Assembly (NCBI RefSeq): GCF_009905375.1 | Contig: NC_133648.1 | Location: 304,560,565-304,624,564, forward strand | Length of the DNA stretch: 64,000 nucleotides | DNA from: Apium graveolens | Taxonomy: Eukaryota; Streptophyta; Magnoliopsida; Apiales; Apiaceae | Direction: 5' to 3' | Shown here: one piece after another, positions 10,927-21,000 of the stretch | How the letters are laid out: the number at the start of each line of letters is the position of its first letter | Numbering within the stretch: the stretch's first letter is position 1 | Translations under genes and position numbers: made by a program | Notes under the pieces: model-generated | Databases searched by the model: none | What the model was told of the DNA's origin: nothing | The model's input: the letters and a program-made list of their open reading frames with translations, nothing else

Positions 10927-12178
10927 ATGCATAGTTCAAGATATTCAATTCATCCCGGAAGCACAAAGATGTACAGAGACCTGAAGGAAAATTTTTGGTG
11001 GCCGAATATGAAGAAAGAAATAGCGGAATGGGTCAGCAAGTGTTATACCTGCCAAAGAGTGAAAGCTGAACATCAACGCCCGAGCGGACTACTACAGCCA
11101 TTAGATATTCCAGAATGGAAATGGGAACACTTAGCTATGGATTTCGTAGTGGGACTTCCAAGGACGAAAGCAAATCACGATGTAATTTGGGTTATCATAG
11201 ATTGATTTACGAAATCAGCACATTTTCTTCCGATCAACGAAAGATTTTCACTGGACAAGTTAGTGCACTTATATCTCAAGGAAATCGTAATGCGTCATGG
11301 AGTACCCGTATCGATTGTATCGGATCGAGATCCCCGTTTCAATTCGAGATTTTGGAGACAATTCCAAGAATGTCTAGGAACGAAGTTGAACATGAGTACA
11401 ACTTATCATCCACAAACGGACGGGCAAAGCGAAAGGACAATTCAAACAATCGAAGATATGCTACGTGTATGCGCAATAGACTTTGAAGGCAATTGGGACG
11501 AGCACTTACCGCTAGTGGAATTTTCTTACAATAACAGTTATCAAGCGAGTATTGGGATGCCACCTTATGAAGCTTTATATGGAAGAAAATGCAGATCACC
11601 TACCTGTTGGGATGAAGTGGGAGAACATAAAATTCTAGGTCCAGAACTGATTCGGCAGACCAAGGAAAAAGTAGAACTGATCCGCAAGCGACTTGAAACA
11701 TCGCAGAATCGACAGCGTAAATATGCAGATCTATCTAGAAAGGATATGGACTATCAAGAAGGAGAGCATGTATTGCTAAAGGTATCGCCATGGAAGGGAT
11801 TAGCTAGGTTTGGAAACAAAGGAAAATTGAAACCTCGCTACGTCGGACCATTTGAAATTTTGAAGAAAATTGGGAAGGTTGCGTACAAGTTAGCTTTACC
11901 ACCCCATATGCAGCATATTCACAACGTATTTCATGTATCTATGCTTAAAAAGTACAACCCTGATACAAGGCATGTAATAGAGTATGAACCAGTAGAACGT
12001 CAGGCAGATTTGTCATATGTAGAACAGCCGAATAGAATTCTAGATTTGTCGTAATAGAGGGTATTAAGAAATAAGTCTGTGTCATTAGTGAGAGTTTTGT
12101 GGAGAAACCCAGTGGTCGAAGAATAAACCTGGGAGCTCGAGAGTGAAATGTTAGAAAAGTATCCTCAGTTGTTTGCAT
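10927..12178 (+). pseudogene. E2 integrase with chromodomain-like tail
   Basis: Zinc finger H-H-C-C ([12 protein letters not shown] to CYTCQRVK), core with [21 protein letters not shown] and [16 protein letters not shown] supplying the D-D-E residues, then the GPY/F-type region (KLKPRYVGPFEIL) and [19 protein letters not shown] at 11203-11205 interrupts the core where Arg (CGA) fits. Near the end, stops at 12052 onward and at the TAA after VVEE break a chromodomain-like segment (LRNKSVSLVRVLWRNP ... TWELESEMLEKYP). Chromodomains on Tekay-type integrases are known to guide insertion into heterochromatin. The E1 (26895) and E4 (53649) copies of this tail are unbroken. Confidence 0.9.
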
Positions 12179-12204
12179 AGTGTGATTCTGAGGACAGAAT
12201 CCTG

Positions 12205-12219
12205 TTAAAGGGGGGAGAA
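12205..12219 (+). other. E2 polypurine tract
   Basis: TTAAAGGGGGGAGAA directly before the 3' LTR start at 12220; primer for plus-strand synthesis. Equivalent tracts precede the E1 (27180-27194) and E4 (about 53670-53683) LTRs. Confidence 0.85.
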
Positions 12220-13246
12220 TGTAACGACCGAGAAATTACACTTGTATTATATCATAATAAAGATAAATTATGTGTATTATTATGTGATTAAATGTTGAGT
12301 CATTAAACCCTAACTGATATGTGTTACGTGTTGTCTGTTTTGATCCAAACGTGTTTTGGATATTTATTGAGTGTTCTATCGTAAGTTATATATTTTATAT
12401 CAAAACCCGTACAGCTCAAAACCATGTTTTAAAAGCCCGTATTTCAAAAAAAACATTGGCCCTATTTTTCCAAAAATGCCCTATACCATATCGCTATTCT
12501 GAACCCCTAGACGTTTTAAAAATTTACCTTTTTCGCGAAAAATGACTTTTCCGGACCCCTTCGGGTACCAAAAACCCCACAAAAATCACATTTTTATTTT
12601 TATATGATCATGAAATTATCATACATCATTTTTCTTTGCATTTTTGTAATATTCACAATTTTTGGGAATTTTTGACATTAATTTTGTATTTATTGGATAT
12701 TTAAAAAAATCATTATTAATACCCGAAAATTATAAAAAATTGGGGCCAAATATTTTTATTAGGAGTGTAATTAGCCCCTTAATTTTATTTAGGGGTATTA
12801 TTTTCATAAATATAAATAGCTGATTTACTGTTAATTAATTAGTTAATTATAATTAAAAATTCAGAAAATTCAGAAAAATCAAGAAAATCCCCAATTCTCT
12901 GAAATTAGGGTTTGTTGGTGAAGAACAAGGCTGAAATTCAATCGAGGATTTGAAGGTGATTCTGTTAACCAAATCGAACATGTAAGTAGTCAAATTGAAG
13001 CTTGTAATTCGTAGTTTCTGATTATGTAATCATTTTTGCTGATTAATTAGTCGATTTTTAATTCGTAATTTCGAGTTTAGTTCTTGAATTCGGGTTTTAC
13101 AAATCGTTGATTGTTAGATGTTTTGATGGTTATGAGTGTGTAAATCGTCGAATTCTCGATCGAACCGTAACGGTTTTATAAAGTTTGGTGTTGTTTTCGG
13201 TGTTATCGGAGAACCGCCGCTGTTGGCGGTGTTCTTTATTTTCCGG

Positions 13247-13816
13247 TGTTATGGATTAAAACTACTATATATAATTGCTGTATTTGATACTAAGGAACGT
13301 GAGCTTCGAGGCTCGATTTGACTGCTCTTGTGTTTCGTGACTCAATCTGCCTTAACAAGATGCCTACGTACCTTGCTGATTGCCAAGGATCAAGTCAAAA
13401 AACGTAGTTCTGATTGGTGGGGGTGAGACCCCTTATATAGATGTGGGAGTCCTTGAATTGGACTTGGTATAGGAGACTTGGTGGACAAGCCTCTGAATTA
13501 GGATAGACTTAGGAGTCCTAGGAAGTAGGAAGCTGATTCCTTATCCTTTTAGGTCCCCTTGAGGCTAATCTATAAGGATTTATATCCTTATCGGGACTCT
13601 TCTCAATAGCTGATTTTTCCCTCATTAATTAATTACGAAATTAATTAATAATTAGGGCTTTTGGGCCTTTTTTATTCCATCAGGCCTGATCTGGTCCATC
13701 AGGCTTAACCTTTCTGGTCTGAGTTTCATATATCTTTTTATTGGGCCTAGCAGCCCACAACTTGTACAATTAATGCAGTATTTAATTATACAATCATAAT
13801 TTATTTATCCCTATCA
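13247..13816 (-). repeat. E3 3' LTR
   Basis: 570 bp, nearly identical to 23745-24313. Ends are TGTTATGG and CCTATCA on the plus strand. It includes a TATATAAG-type TATA box on the minus strand near 13431-13440. Confidence 0.95.
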
Positions 13817-13835
13817 TTTGCCCCCCAACTTTTGG
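13817..13835 (-). other. E3 polypurine tract
   Basis: On the minus strand the sequence next to the 3' LTR is AAAGTTGGGGGGCAAA, a purine-rich primer site with a G run, at the right place for a Tat element. Confidence 0.8.
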
Positions 13836-13936
13836 GAAACATTGATTAGGTTTCGCAGAAGTTAAATCTATTCGTTCCCTTACAGGGTTTCGTTTTTGCG
13901 TAAAGTGTGGAGCGACCTACACATTTACAACGAATC

Positions 13937-14555
13937 TTCCTTTTATTCAGAAATTATCTTAATTTCCAGGAATTTTTCCCTAATTTTCTGGAATTTTCCC
14001 TAATTTTCTGGGATTTTTCCTAATTTTCTGGATTTTTCCCTTAATTTCTGGGTTTTATCCCAATTTTTCTGGATTTTTCCCTTAATTTCTGGGATTTATC
14101 CTAATTTTTCTGGATTTTTCCCTTAATTTCTGGGATTTATCCTAATTTTTCTGGATTTATTCCTTATTTCTGAAAATATTAATATTTTTCAGAAATTATT
14201 TAAGGAATTTCCTTATTTTTTCTGGATTTTTCCCTTAATTTCTGGGATTTATCCTAATTTTTCTGGATTTATTCCTTATTTCTGAAAATATTAATATTTT
14301 TCAGAAATTATTTAAGGAATTTCCTTATTTTTTCTGGATTTTTCCCTTAATTTCTGGGATTTATCCTAATTTTTCTGGATTTATTCCTTATTTCTGAAAA
14401 TATTAATATTTTTCAGAAATTATTTAAGGAATTTCCTTATTTTTTCTGGATTTTTCCCTTAATTTCTGGGATTTATCCTAATTTTCCTGGATTTGTTCCT
14501 TATTTCTGAAAATATTAATATTTTTCAGAAATTATTTAAGGAATTTTCCTTACTT
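13937..14555. repeat. Tandem repeats, 112-bp unit, in E3 3' region
   Basis: Irregular units of roughly 30 bp built on TTTTCTGGATTTTTCCC occupy 13937-14107. Four copies of a 112-bp unit follow, starting at 14108, 14220, 14332 and 14444. Each large unit holds a near-perfect palindrome (first copy 14167-14195, arms TTTCTGAAAATA). Tandem repeats in the 3' noncoding region are known for Tat/Ogre elements and can seed satellite DNA. Confidence 0.9.
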
Positions 14556-14710
14556 TTTTTTTTTTTTTTTTAAATACAGTTTTCGACCAGGAATCCATTC
14601 GACCAGGATCCTGGTCGAATTAACTCCCATATTGCCCTGGTCGACAGCTTTTCGGGCAGGATGCTTTCGATCAGGAATCCTGGTCGAATTTCGGCCAGGA
14701 TTTTTCTCTT

Positions 14711-14748
<38 letters not shown>

Positions 14749-15130
14749 TTTTCGACCAGAAAATTTTCGACCAGAAATTTTGTTCCTTTCGGTCAGGAGT
14801 CCTACTTTTTGACCGAATTAACCTTCATTTGTTGCCCAGGTCGATGCAAATTCGGGCAGGGCTCATTCGATCAGGAATCCTGGTCGAATTTCGGCCAGGA
14901 TTTTCACCCCTTCCTCTCTTTTTTTTTTTTTTTTTGTCGACTAGGAATTTTTCGACTAGGATTTTCGTCCCTTTCGGTCAGGATTCTTGTTTTTCTGACC
15001 GAATAAACCATCTTCCTTGCCTTGGTCGAAGCTATTTCGGGCAGGGCTAGTTCGACCAGGATTTTCCCTTGGTTTCTAGTCGACAAGGTTTCAGGCATGG
15101 CTTTCTCGATCAGAATTCTGACCCTTTCGG
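14554..15130. repeat. Second tandem array with T-tracts and TTCGACCAGGA motif
   Basis: Three diverged units of about 170-190 bp, each preceded by a long T-tract (14554-14571, 14713-14744, 14919-14935). They repeat motifs such as TTCGACCAGGA, TTTCGGGCAGG and TTTCGGTCAGGA. A perfect 22-nt palindrome centred on GGATCC lies at 14598-14619. On the sense strand of E3 the tracts are poly-A, so they sit in the 3' part of its RNA. Confidence 0.85.
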
Positions 15131-15238
15131 TCACAACTCATTCAAGGAAAAATACAGTTCGTGCCTTGATCGAATTGGGTCAAGAACATGTTAATGCATA
15201 TATTTTCTTAGGGTCATACGTCTGGGCTGGACTCTATT

Positions 15239-15614
15239 GGGCCCTTGATTTGGGCCTGGATTTTATGGGGCTATCCTCTGGGCCCATTGTTTTTTTAACT
15301 GGGCTTTTAGCTCACGGGCTTATTTTAACCCTATTCCAATATACTGGGCCTTTTAATTGGGTCCCTTTCAAAAAGATATTAGGGCCTCAAACAGGGCTTT
15401 TATACCTGGGCCTTAGCTCTGGGCCTTTTTAGCCCTACACACTTGGATTTTCCAAGATTCTTATAAAATTGGGCCTTATCTCTAAGTCCAAATTCCAGGT
15501 TCTTTCTTCTAAGGTTTTTCTGGATTCTTCTAGAATCTTTGAAAAATTAAAAATTCTTTATTTGGTCCTTCCAGGAATTTCCAGGATTTTCCAGAACCTT
15601 CTCTTTGTTGGGCC
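15239..15614 (+). promoter_or_regulatory. Cluster of TGGGCC (site II-like) hexamers upstream of the antisense gene
   Basis: Eight TGGGCC hexamers are on the plus strand (15239, 15252, 15280, 15345, 15407, 15420, 15470, 15609), within about 420 bases of the TATA box at 15655. TGGGCC/GGCCCA elements are known plant promoter motifs bound by TCP factors. Their density just upstream of the plus-strand gene suggests they drive it. The regulator is inferred. Confidence 0.45.
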
Positions 15615-15654
15615 CAAATGGGCTTTTTGAGGCCCAAACCACCTCTTCTTTGGC

Positions 15655-15664
15655 TATATAAAGG
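15655..15664 (+). promoter_or_regulatory. TATA box of the E3 antisense gene
   Basis: TATATAAAGG within CTATATAAAGG, a strong plant TATA consensus. It is 132 bases before the first ATG at 15796, and the CT-rich stretch between contains no other ATG. This gives the gene a promoter independent of the LTRs. Confidence 0.65.
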
Positions 15665-15795
15665 TGGGTGGGGGGAGTGTTCCTACTCACACTCTTCACT
15701 CCTCATTCCTTCCAACTTCCTACTCTCTCAACCTTCCTTCCCTAGCTTTCAGCCTCCTTCCTTCCACAGTTTCCAGGCTTTTCCCAGTTTTACTA

Positions 15796-17698
15796 ATGGC
15801 TGACAAGAGTTCTGAGAGGGCGGCCAAGATAGCCTTGGCTTCAAAACGAGGTAAGGATATCGAGATCCGCTCTTCATATATGTCTTTAATTGATATGATT
15901 AACACTAGGGGGGATGAATATCCTTCCACTGCACATCTCGACTCCTTTAATCACTGTAATACTTGGCATAACATAGATTTCAATAAACTAAATGCTCGTT
16001 ATAACGTCCCTCCTCCCTTTAGACTAGTCCCAGTCTCTGGTGGTGACCGTACTTGCCACTGGAGGCCTGATACTCTCTTCATCTACACCGACGCCCTTAA
16101 TGCTGGGCTTAGGTTCCCTTTTCATCCTTTTATCCCTCATCTTTTGGCTGACTTACAAATTAACCCGTGTCAGCTTCCTCCAAACGCCTGGAGGAATATT
16201 CTATGTTTTATGGTTTGTTGTCTTAGGGAGGGCTTTCCTCTTTCTGTAGCCGTTTTTAGGAAAGTCTTTCAATGTTACAATAGTTCTTCCAATATTTGTG
16301 GCTGGGTTTATGTCAAACAAAGGCCCAAAAGCAAACATATCTTTAACAGCGCCTCTATTCCGGATAATAATCCAAATTGGAGGAATAGTTTCGTCGGGTT
16401 ACGTTGGGAGAATGGCGATTGGGGCACGCTCTTTCGATCTTCCTTCGGGAAGGTCAGTGATGGTAGCCTCAAATCCATTCACTTAACTCCTGAAGAAACT
16501 ATCATTTATAATGGGCTCACTCAGGATGATGGCACCACCACCAGCTGGACTCTTTTAGAAGAGTTTTCCCTGATTCATGTGGGACTATCCTCTGTTTCTC
16601 AACAGGGTATTTCTCTTCCCTTCTCAATTTTTCTTTATTTCACGCATTATTAACATCACTTATTTTGTCTTTTGCTTTGTTTCAGCTGCTAAGGAGATTA
16701 ACGAGGACAATGTCCCCTTGGTCGAGGAAACAGCTAGGATGAAGAAAGCTCGGTTAGCAGGCCTAGACACCAGAGGAAAGGCGACAGAGCCTATCTTCTT
16801 GAGAAAGCACAAGGAGCCTATGGGGGAGGCTTCAACTGAAGGAGCTGAGGGCCATAATGCTCCTATCACTGCTGCTGCCCCTGCTGCTGCTGCTACAGGC
16901 GCCTTTCAGCCTCTCTGGGGATTCCGCCGAGGGGATACCGTGGTTGGTTCCACGAAGCATGCTTGGGATTGGTCCTACCATAGCGTGACCCCAAAGGACT
17001 TTACTGATGTGGTGGCCACCCCTGACCTTGAGAGGATTAAGCTCATGGGAGCCCAATCTCTGGCTTCGGTATGCCTTCTCTTTTTTAAACTTATTTCTCG
17101 TTCTTGTAGCACTTTCTTTCCTTATACTTTGTTAATTGTTTTGTTTCAGTCTAACGCCTACTTTCAAGGCGCTGTGAGGCAAGCCGAATCATGGAAGCGG
17201 GCTTCTGATAAGGCCGATAATGCCCTCAGGAGGCAGCAGAAGAAGTATGCTACCCTGGAGAAGAAGCTCAAGCGCAAGGAGGAAGAACTCGGAGAGTCTA
17301 ACGCCGAGCTGGTGGTACTTCGGGCGGAGAAGGATAAAGCTATAGACAATTATCTGGACTCGGAGGAGTTTGCCCAATCCATGAGGATTAGGGATGATTC
17401 AGTCTTTCCCGAGTTTTTTAGGACTGGTTGGGACACGGCCCTTGGGACCGTGAACGAGGCTTGTCCTGATATCAACCCGGCGGACTACATCTGCCCTGAC
17501 GATGAGGCTTTGCTACAGAGGTTTCGTACCAGAGTAGTTGTCTCGGATCATGTTCCTCAGGATCCACTTCTTCCTCCTCCCGAGTCTTTTTCCAGACCTG
17601 CTGAGGATGACAGCTCTTCCTCCTCCGAGACGACGGAGACATCTAGCGAGAGCGGAGAAGACGATGATATGGACGCCGAGGGCACCTCAGCTCCTTAG
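15796..17698 (+). CDS. Antisense ORF of Tat element, three exons, 580 residues
   Basis: Exons 15796-16606, 16686-17068 and 17150-17698. Introns of 79 and 81 bp have GGTATT and GGTATG donors and TTTCAG acceptors; the splice keeps one frame to the TAG at 17696-17698. The N-terminal half (about residues 1-270: YMSLIDMINTRG, FRLVPVSGGDRTCHWRPDT, LQINPCQLPPNAWRNILCF) resembles the plant family named putative gypsy-type transposon protein (Pfam Transposase_28), found as an antisense extra ORF in Tat elements. A coiled coil follows (QQKKYATLEKKLKRKEEELG, about 410-460), then a Ser/Asp/Glu tail (DDSSSSSETTETSSESGEDD). The gene faces gag-pol and ends 300 bases from it. Role unknown despite the family name; there is no visible DDE site. 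It looks intact. Confidence 0.8.
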
Positions 17699-18002
17699 AG
17701 CCCTGCGTGGCTTTTTTTATTTTCGAGACTTTATTTATCAAACTTTTGTAACATCTATCAGATCTATCTCATTTATCACCTTTTATGCTTTGCATCCATG
17801 CATTTGATTTTTATTTGTTAGGCCACAATCATACTTTGAAGAACTTATGAATTTCATAAAATTGTCTGGGATTCGTCCCTTACACAAGTCTTAATAAATT
17901 TCGTAATAAAACTAAAACATATAAATCCTAAGCAAGCAAAGCTTCAAGGTGCTTTTCAACCTACTCGCCATCCTGACGAGTGAGAATCGTACTTCGACCA
18001 TC
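17699..18002. other. Gap between converging E3 genes
   Basis: Separates the ends of the antisense gene and of gag-pol. AT-rich, with no ORF. It would carry the 3' ends of both transcripts; no clear shared polyadenylation signal was picked out. Confidence 0.4.
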
Positions 18003-21000
18003 TTACACGTAGTAAACCTTCAGGTTTTGTGCGTGCCAGGTTCTCGGGACTTCAAAACCATCCATAGTCTCCAGCTTGTAGGTTCCTCTACCCTGAACGC
18101 TCTTGACTCTATACGGCCCTTCCCAATTTGGGGCAAGCTTTCCTTTCTGTCCGACACCAGAAGCCTCTATTTTTCTCAAGACTAAGTCACCTTGTTTGAA
18201 AAACCTCTCTTTAACCCTTAGGTTGTAGTAGAATGAAGCCTTTTTCTGATATTCTACTATCTTTGCGTGTGCTTTATCTCGTACTTCATCGATTAAATCC
18301 AGGGCTAACTTCTGCCCTTCCTCATTTTCTTTTTCATCAAAAGCCTGAATCCTTGGAGAAGAATGTGATATCTCCACGGGAACTACTGCTTCCGCCCCAT
18401 ATGCCAACATGAAAGGAGTTGCATCTGTCGTGACTCTACAGGTAGTCCTATAAGCCCATAATATGGGAAGTATCTCATCTACCCAATTATTTCTCGACTT
18501 TTCGATCCTCTTCTTTAGTCCATCCAGGATTATCCGATTTGCTACTTCCGCTTGCCCATTGGCTTGCGGGTGAGCCACAGAGGTGAATCGTAACTCAATT
18601 TCATTTTCTTCACAATACTTCTTGAATTCCTCATTGTTGAATTGCGTTCCATTGTCAGTGACGAGGATACGGGGAATTCCATATCGGCACATAATGTTTT
18701 CCCACAGGAATTGTGCAACCTGCTTAGTTGTGATTTTGGCCAAAGGTTTGGCTTCGATCCACTTGGTGAAATAATCAATGGCTACAATCAGAAACTTCCT
18801 TTGTGCTGTGGCCATAGGAAAAGGCCCTAGAATATCCATCCCCCACATAGCAAAGGGAATAGGTGAGTTGATAGAGGTCAGCATCTCGGGGGGTTGTCTG
18901 GCGACTGGTGCATGCTTCTGACAACGATCACACTTCTTTACATATTCCTTGGCATCAGCCATCATTTCTGGCCAATAGAAGCCTAAACGAGTTATCTTAT
19001 GAGCCAAGGCCCTGCCCCCCAAGTGTTGCCCACAAATGCCTTCATGCACTTCCTCAAGAGCCAATCGTGCCTCATCGGGCCTGAGACACCTCAAGTAAGG
19101 AACCACAAAAGATCTTTTATATAGAATCCCATCTATCAAAGAGTACCTTAGTGCTCGAACAGTTAACTTCCGTGCCTCAATTGTATCGCTTGGCAACCAA
19201 CCGGTCTGAATGTGAGCCTTGATGGGATCAATCCATGACGTCCCCAAGCCTACGGGAGCCACAAGTTTAACATCTATACTTCGTGTCTTCAAAACACGGA
19301 AGTACACACTTCCTGAACTTTCTTCAATCTCAGATGAAGCAAACTTTGATAGCGCATCTGCTTTAGCATTTTCTTCCCTTGGAATGTGTTCAACATGGCA
19401 TTCATTAAATTGGGTCATCACAGCCCTTACTAGGCGAACATACTTTGCCATCGTATCATCCCTTGCTTCAAATTCTCCCTTTACCTGGGATATGATCAAC
19501 TTCGAGTCTCCACGGACCTTTAAGTTTTTGACTCTAAGTGTCCCAGCTAGACCAAGGCCAGCAATCAGGGCTTCATACTCTGCCTCATTGTTTGTGGTTG
19601 GGAAGTCTAGCTTCATGGCATACTCAATTAAGAATCCATCAGGGCTTTGCAAAACCAACCCTGCTCCACTGGAATTTGTTTTTGATGCTCCATCAAAATA
19701 GAGAACCCAATATTCTTTCTCCTTGTCCCCATTGTCGACTCCCTTGTCTTGAGGTGTGGTATCTTCCTGCCCCCCGACTTCTTGGTTGGGTATGGTACAT
19801 TCCACCACGAAGTCAGCTAGTGCCTGGGCTTTTATGGCCATACGTGGCTTATACTTGAGATCGAACTCTCCCAACTCTATTGCCCACTTAATTAGTCTCC
19901 CACTTGCCTTGGGACTGTGAATGATATTTCTCAGTGGCTGATTTGTTAGCACTTCGATTTGGTGAGCTTGAAAATAAGGACGCAGCTTTCTTGAAGCCAT
20001 CACCAAGGCTAAAGCGAATTTCTCAATGGCTGAATAATTCAACTCAGCACCACGCAAAATTTTGCTGACATAGTATACGGGTTTCTGGACTTTCAGTTCC
20101 TCCTTAACCAACACCGCGCTCAAGGCGCTTTCTGAAACAGCCAAGTACAAGAATAAAACTTCACCCAGAACTGGCTTGGCCAACAACGGGGCCTGGCCCA
20201 TATACTTCTTTAACTCTTCAAATGCCTTCTGATTTTCCTCACTCCATACAAAGTCTTTAATGTTCTTTAATGACTTGAAGAATGACAAGCACTTGTCTCC
20301 TGACTTGGAGATGAATCGTCCTAGCGCAGCAACCCTTCCTGTGAGTTTCTGAACATCCTTGACAGTTTTTGGGGGTTCCATGTCCAGGATTGCCTTTATT
20401 TTATCGGGGTTAGCCTCAATTCCCCTCTTTGAGACCATCAATCCCAAGAATTTTCCAGATCCTACTCCGAAAGCACACTTCGTGGGATTCAACATCATCT
20501 TGTGGTACCTCAGGACCTCAAAAGCTTCCCTCAAATGGGTTATATGATCAGTCTTTACTAGACTCTTGACTAGCATGTCATCAACATAGACTTCCATAGT
20601 CTTCCCAATAAGATCCTTAAAAATTTTATTCACCAACCTTTGATAGGTGGCTCCTGCATTCTTGAGACCAAACGCCATAACAAGATAACAATAAACACCA
20701 AAGTCAGTGATAAATGATACCTTTGGAATGTCATCCTTATGCATTTTGATCTGGTTGTATCCGCTAAATCCATCCATGAAACTCAGCATCTCATGTCCAG
20801 CGGTGGCATCAATCAAAGTATCAATTCTAGGCAGCGGAAAACAGTCTTTGGGACATGCATCATTCAGATCGGTGAAGTCTATACACATCCTCCACTTTCC
20901 ATTAGCCTTCTTCACCATTACAGGGTTTGCTAACCACTCCGGAAATTGAATCTCCTCAATGAAACCAGCCTCTAAGAGCTTTTCCACTTCCTGCTTTATA

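Noticed and set aside
15022..15432. 136-codon ORF upstream of the antisense gene in E3
   Set aside because: It runs through the tandem repeats and the TGGGCC-rich promoter; low-complexity translation, no domain.
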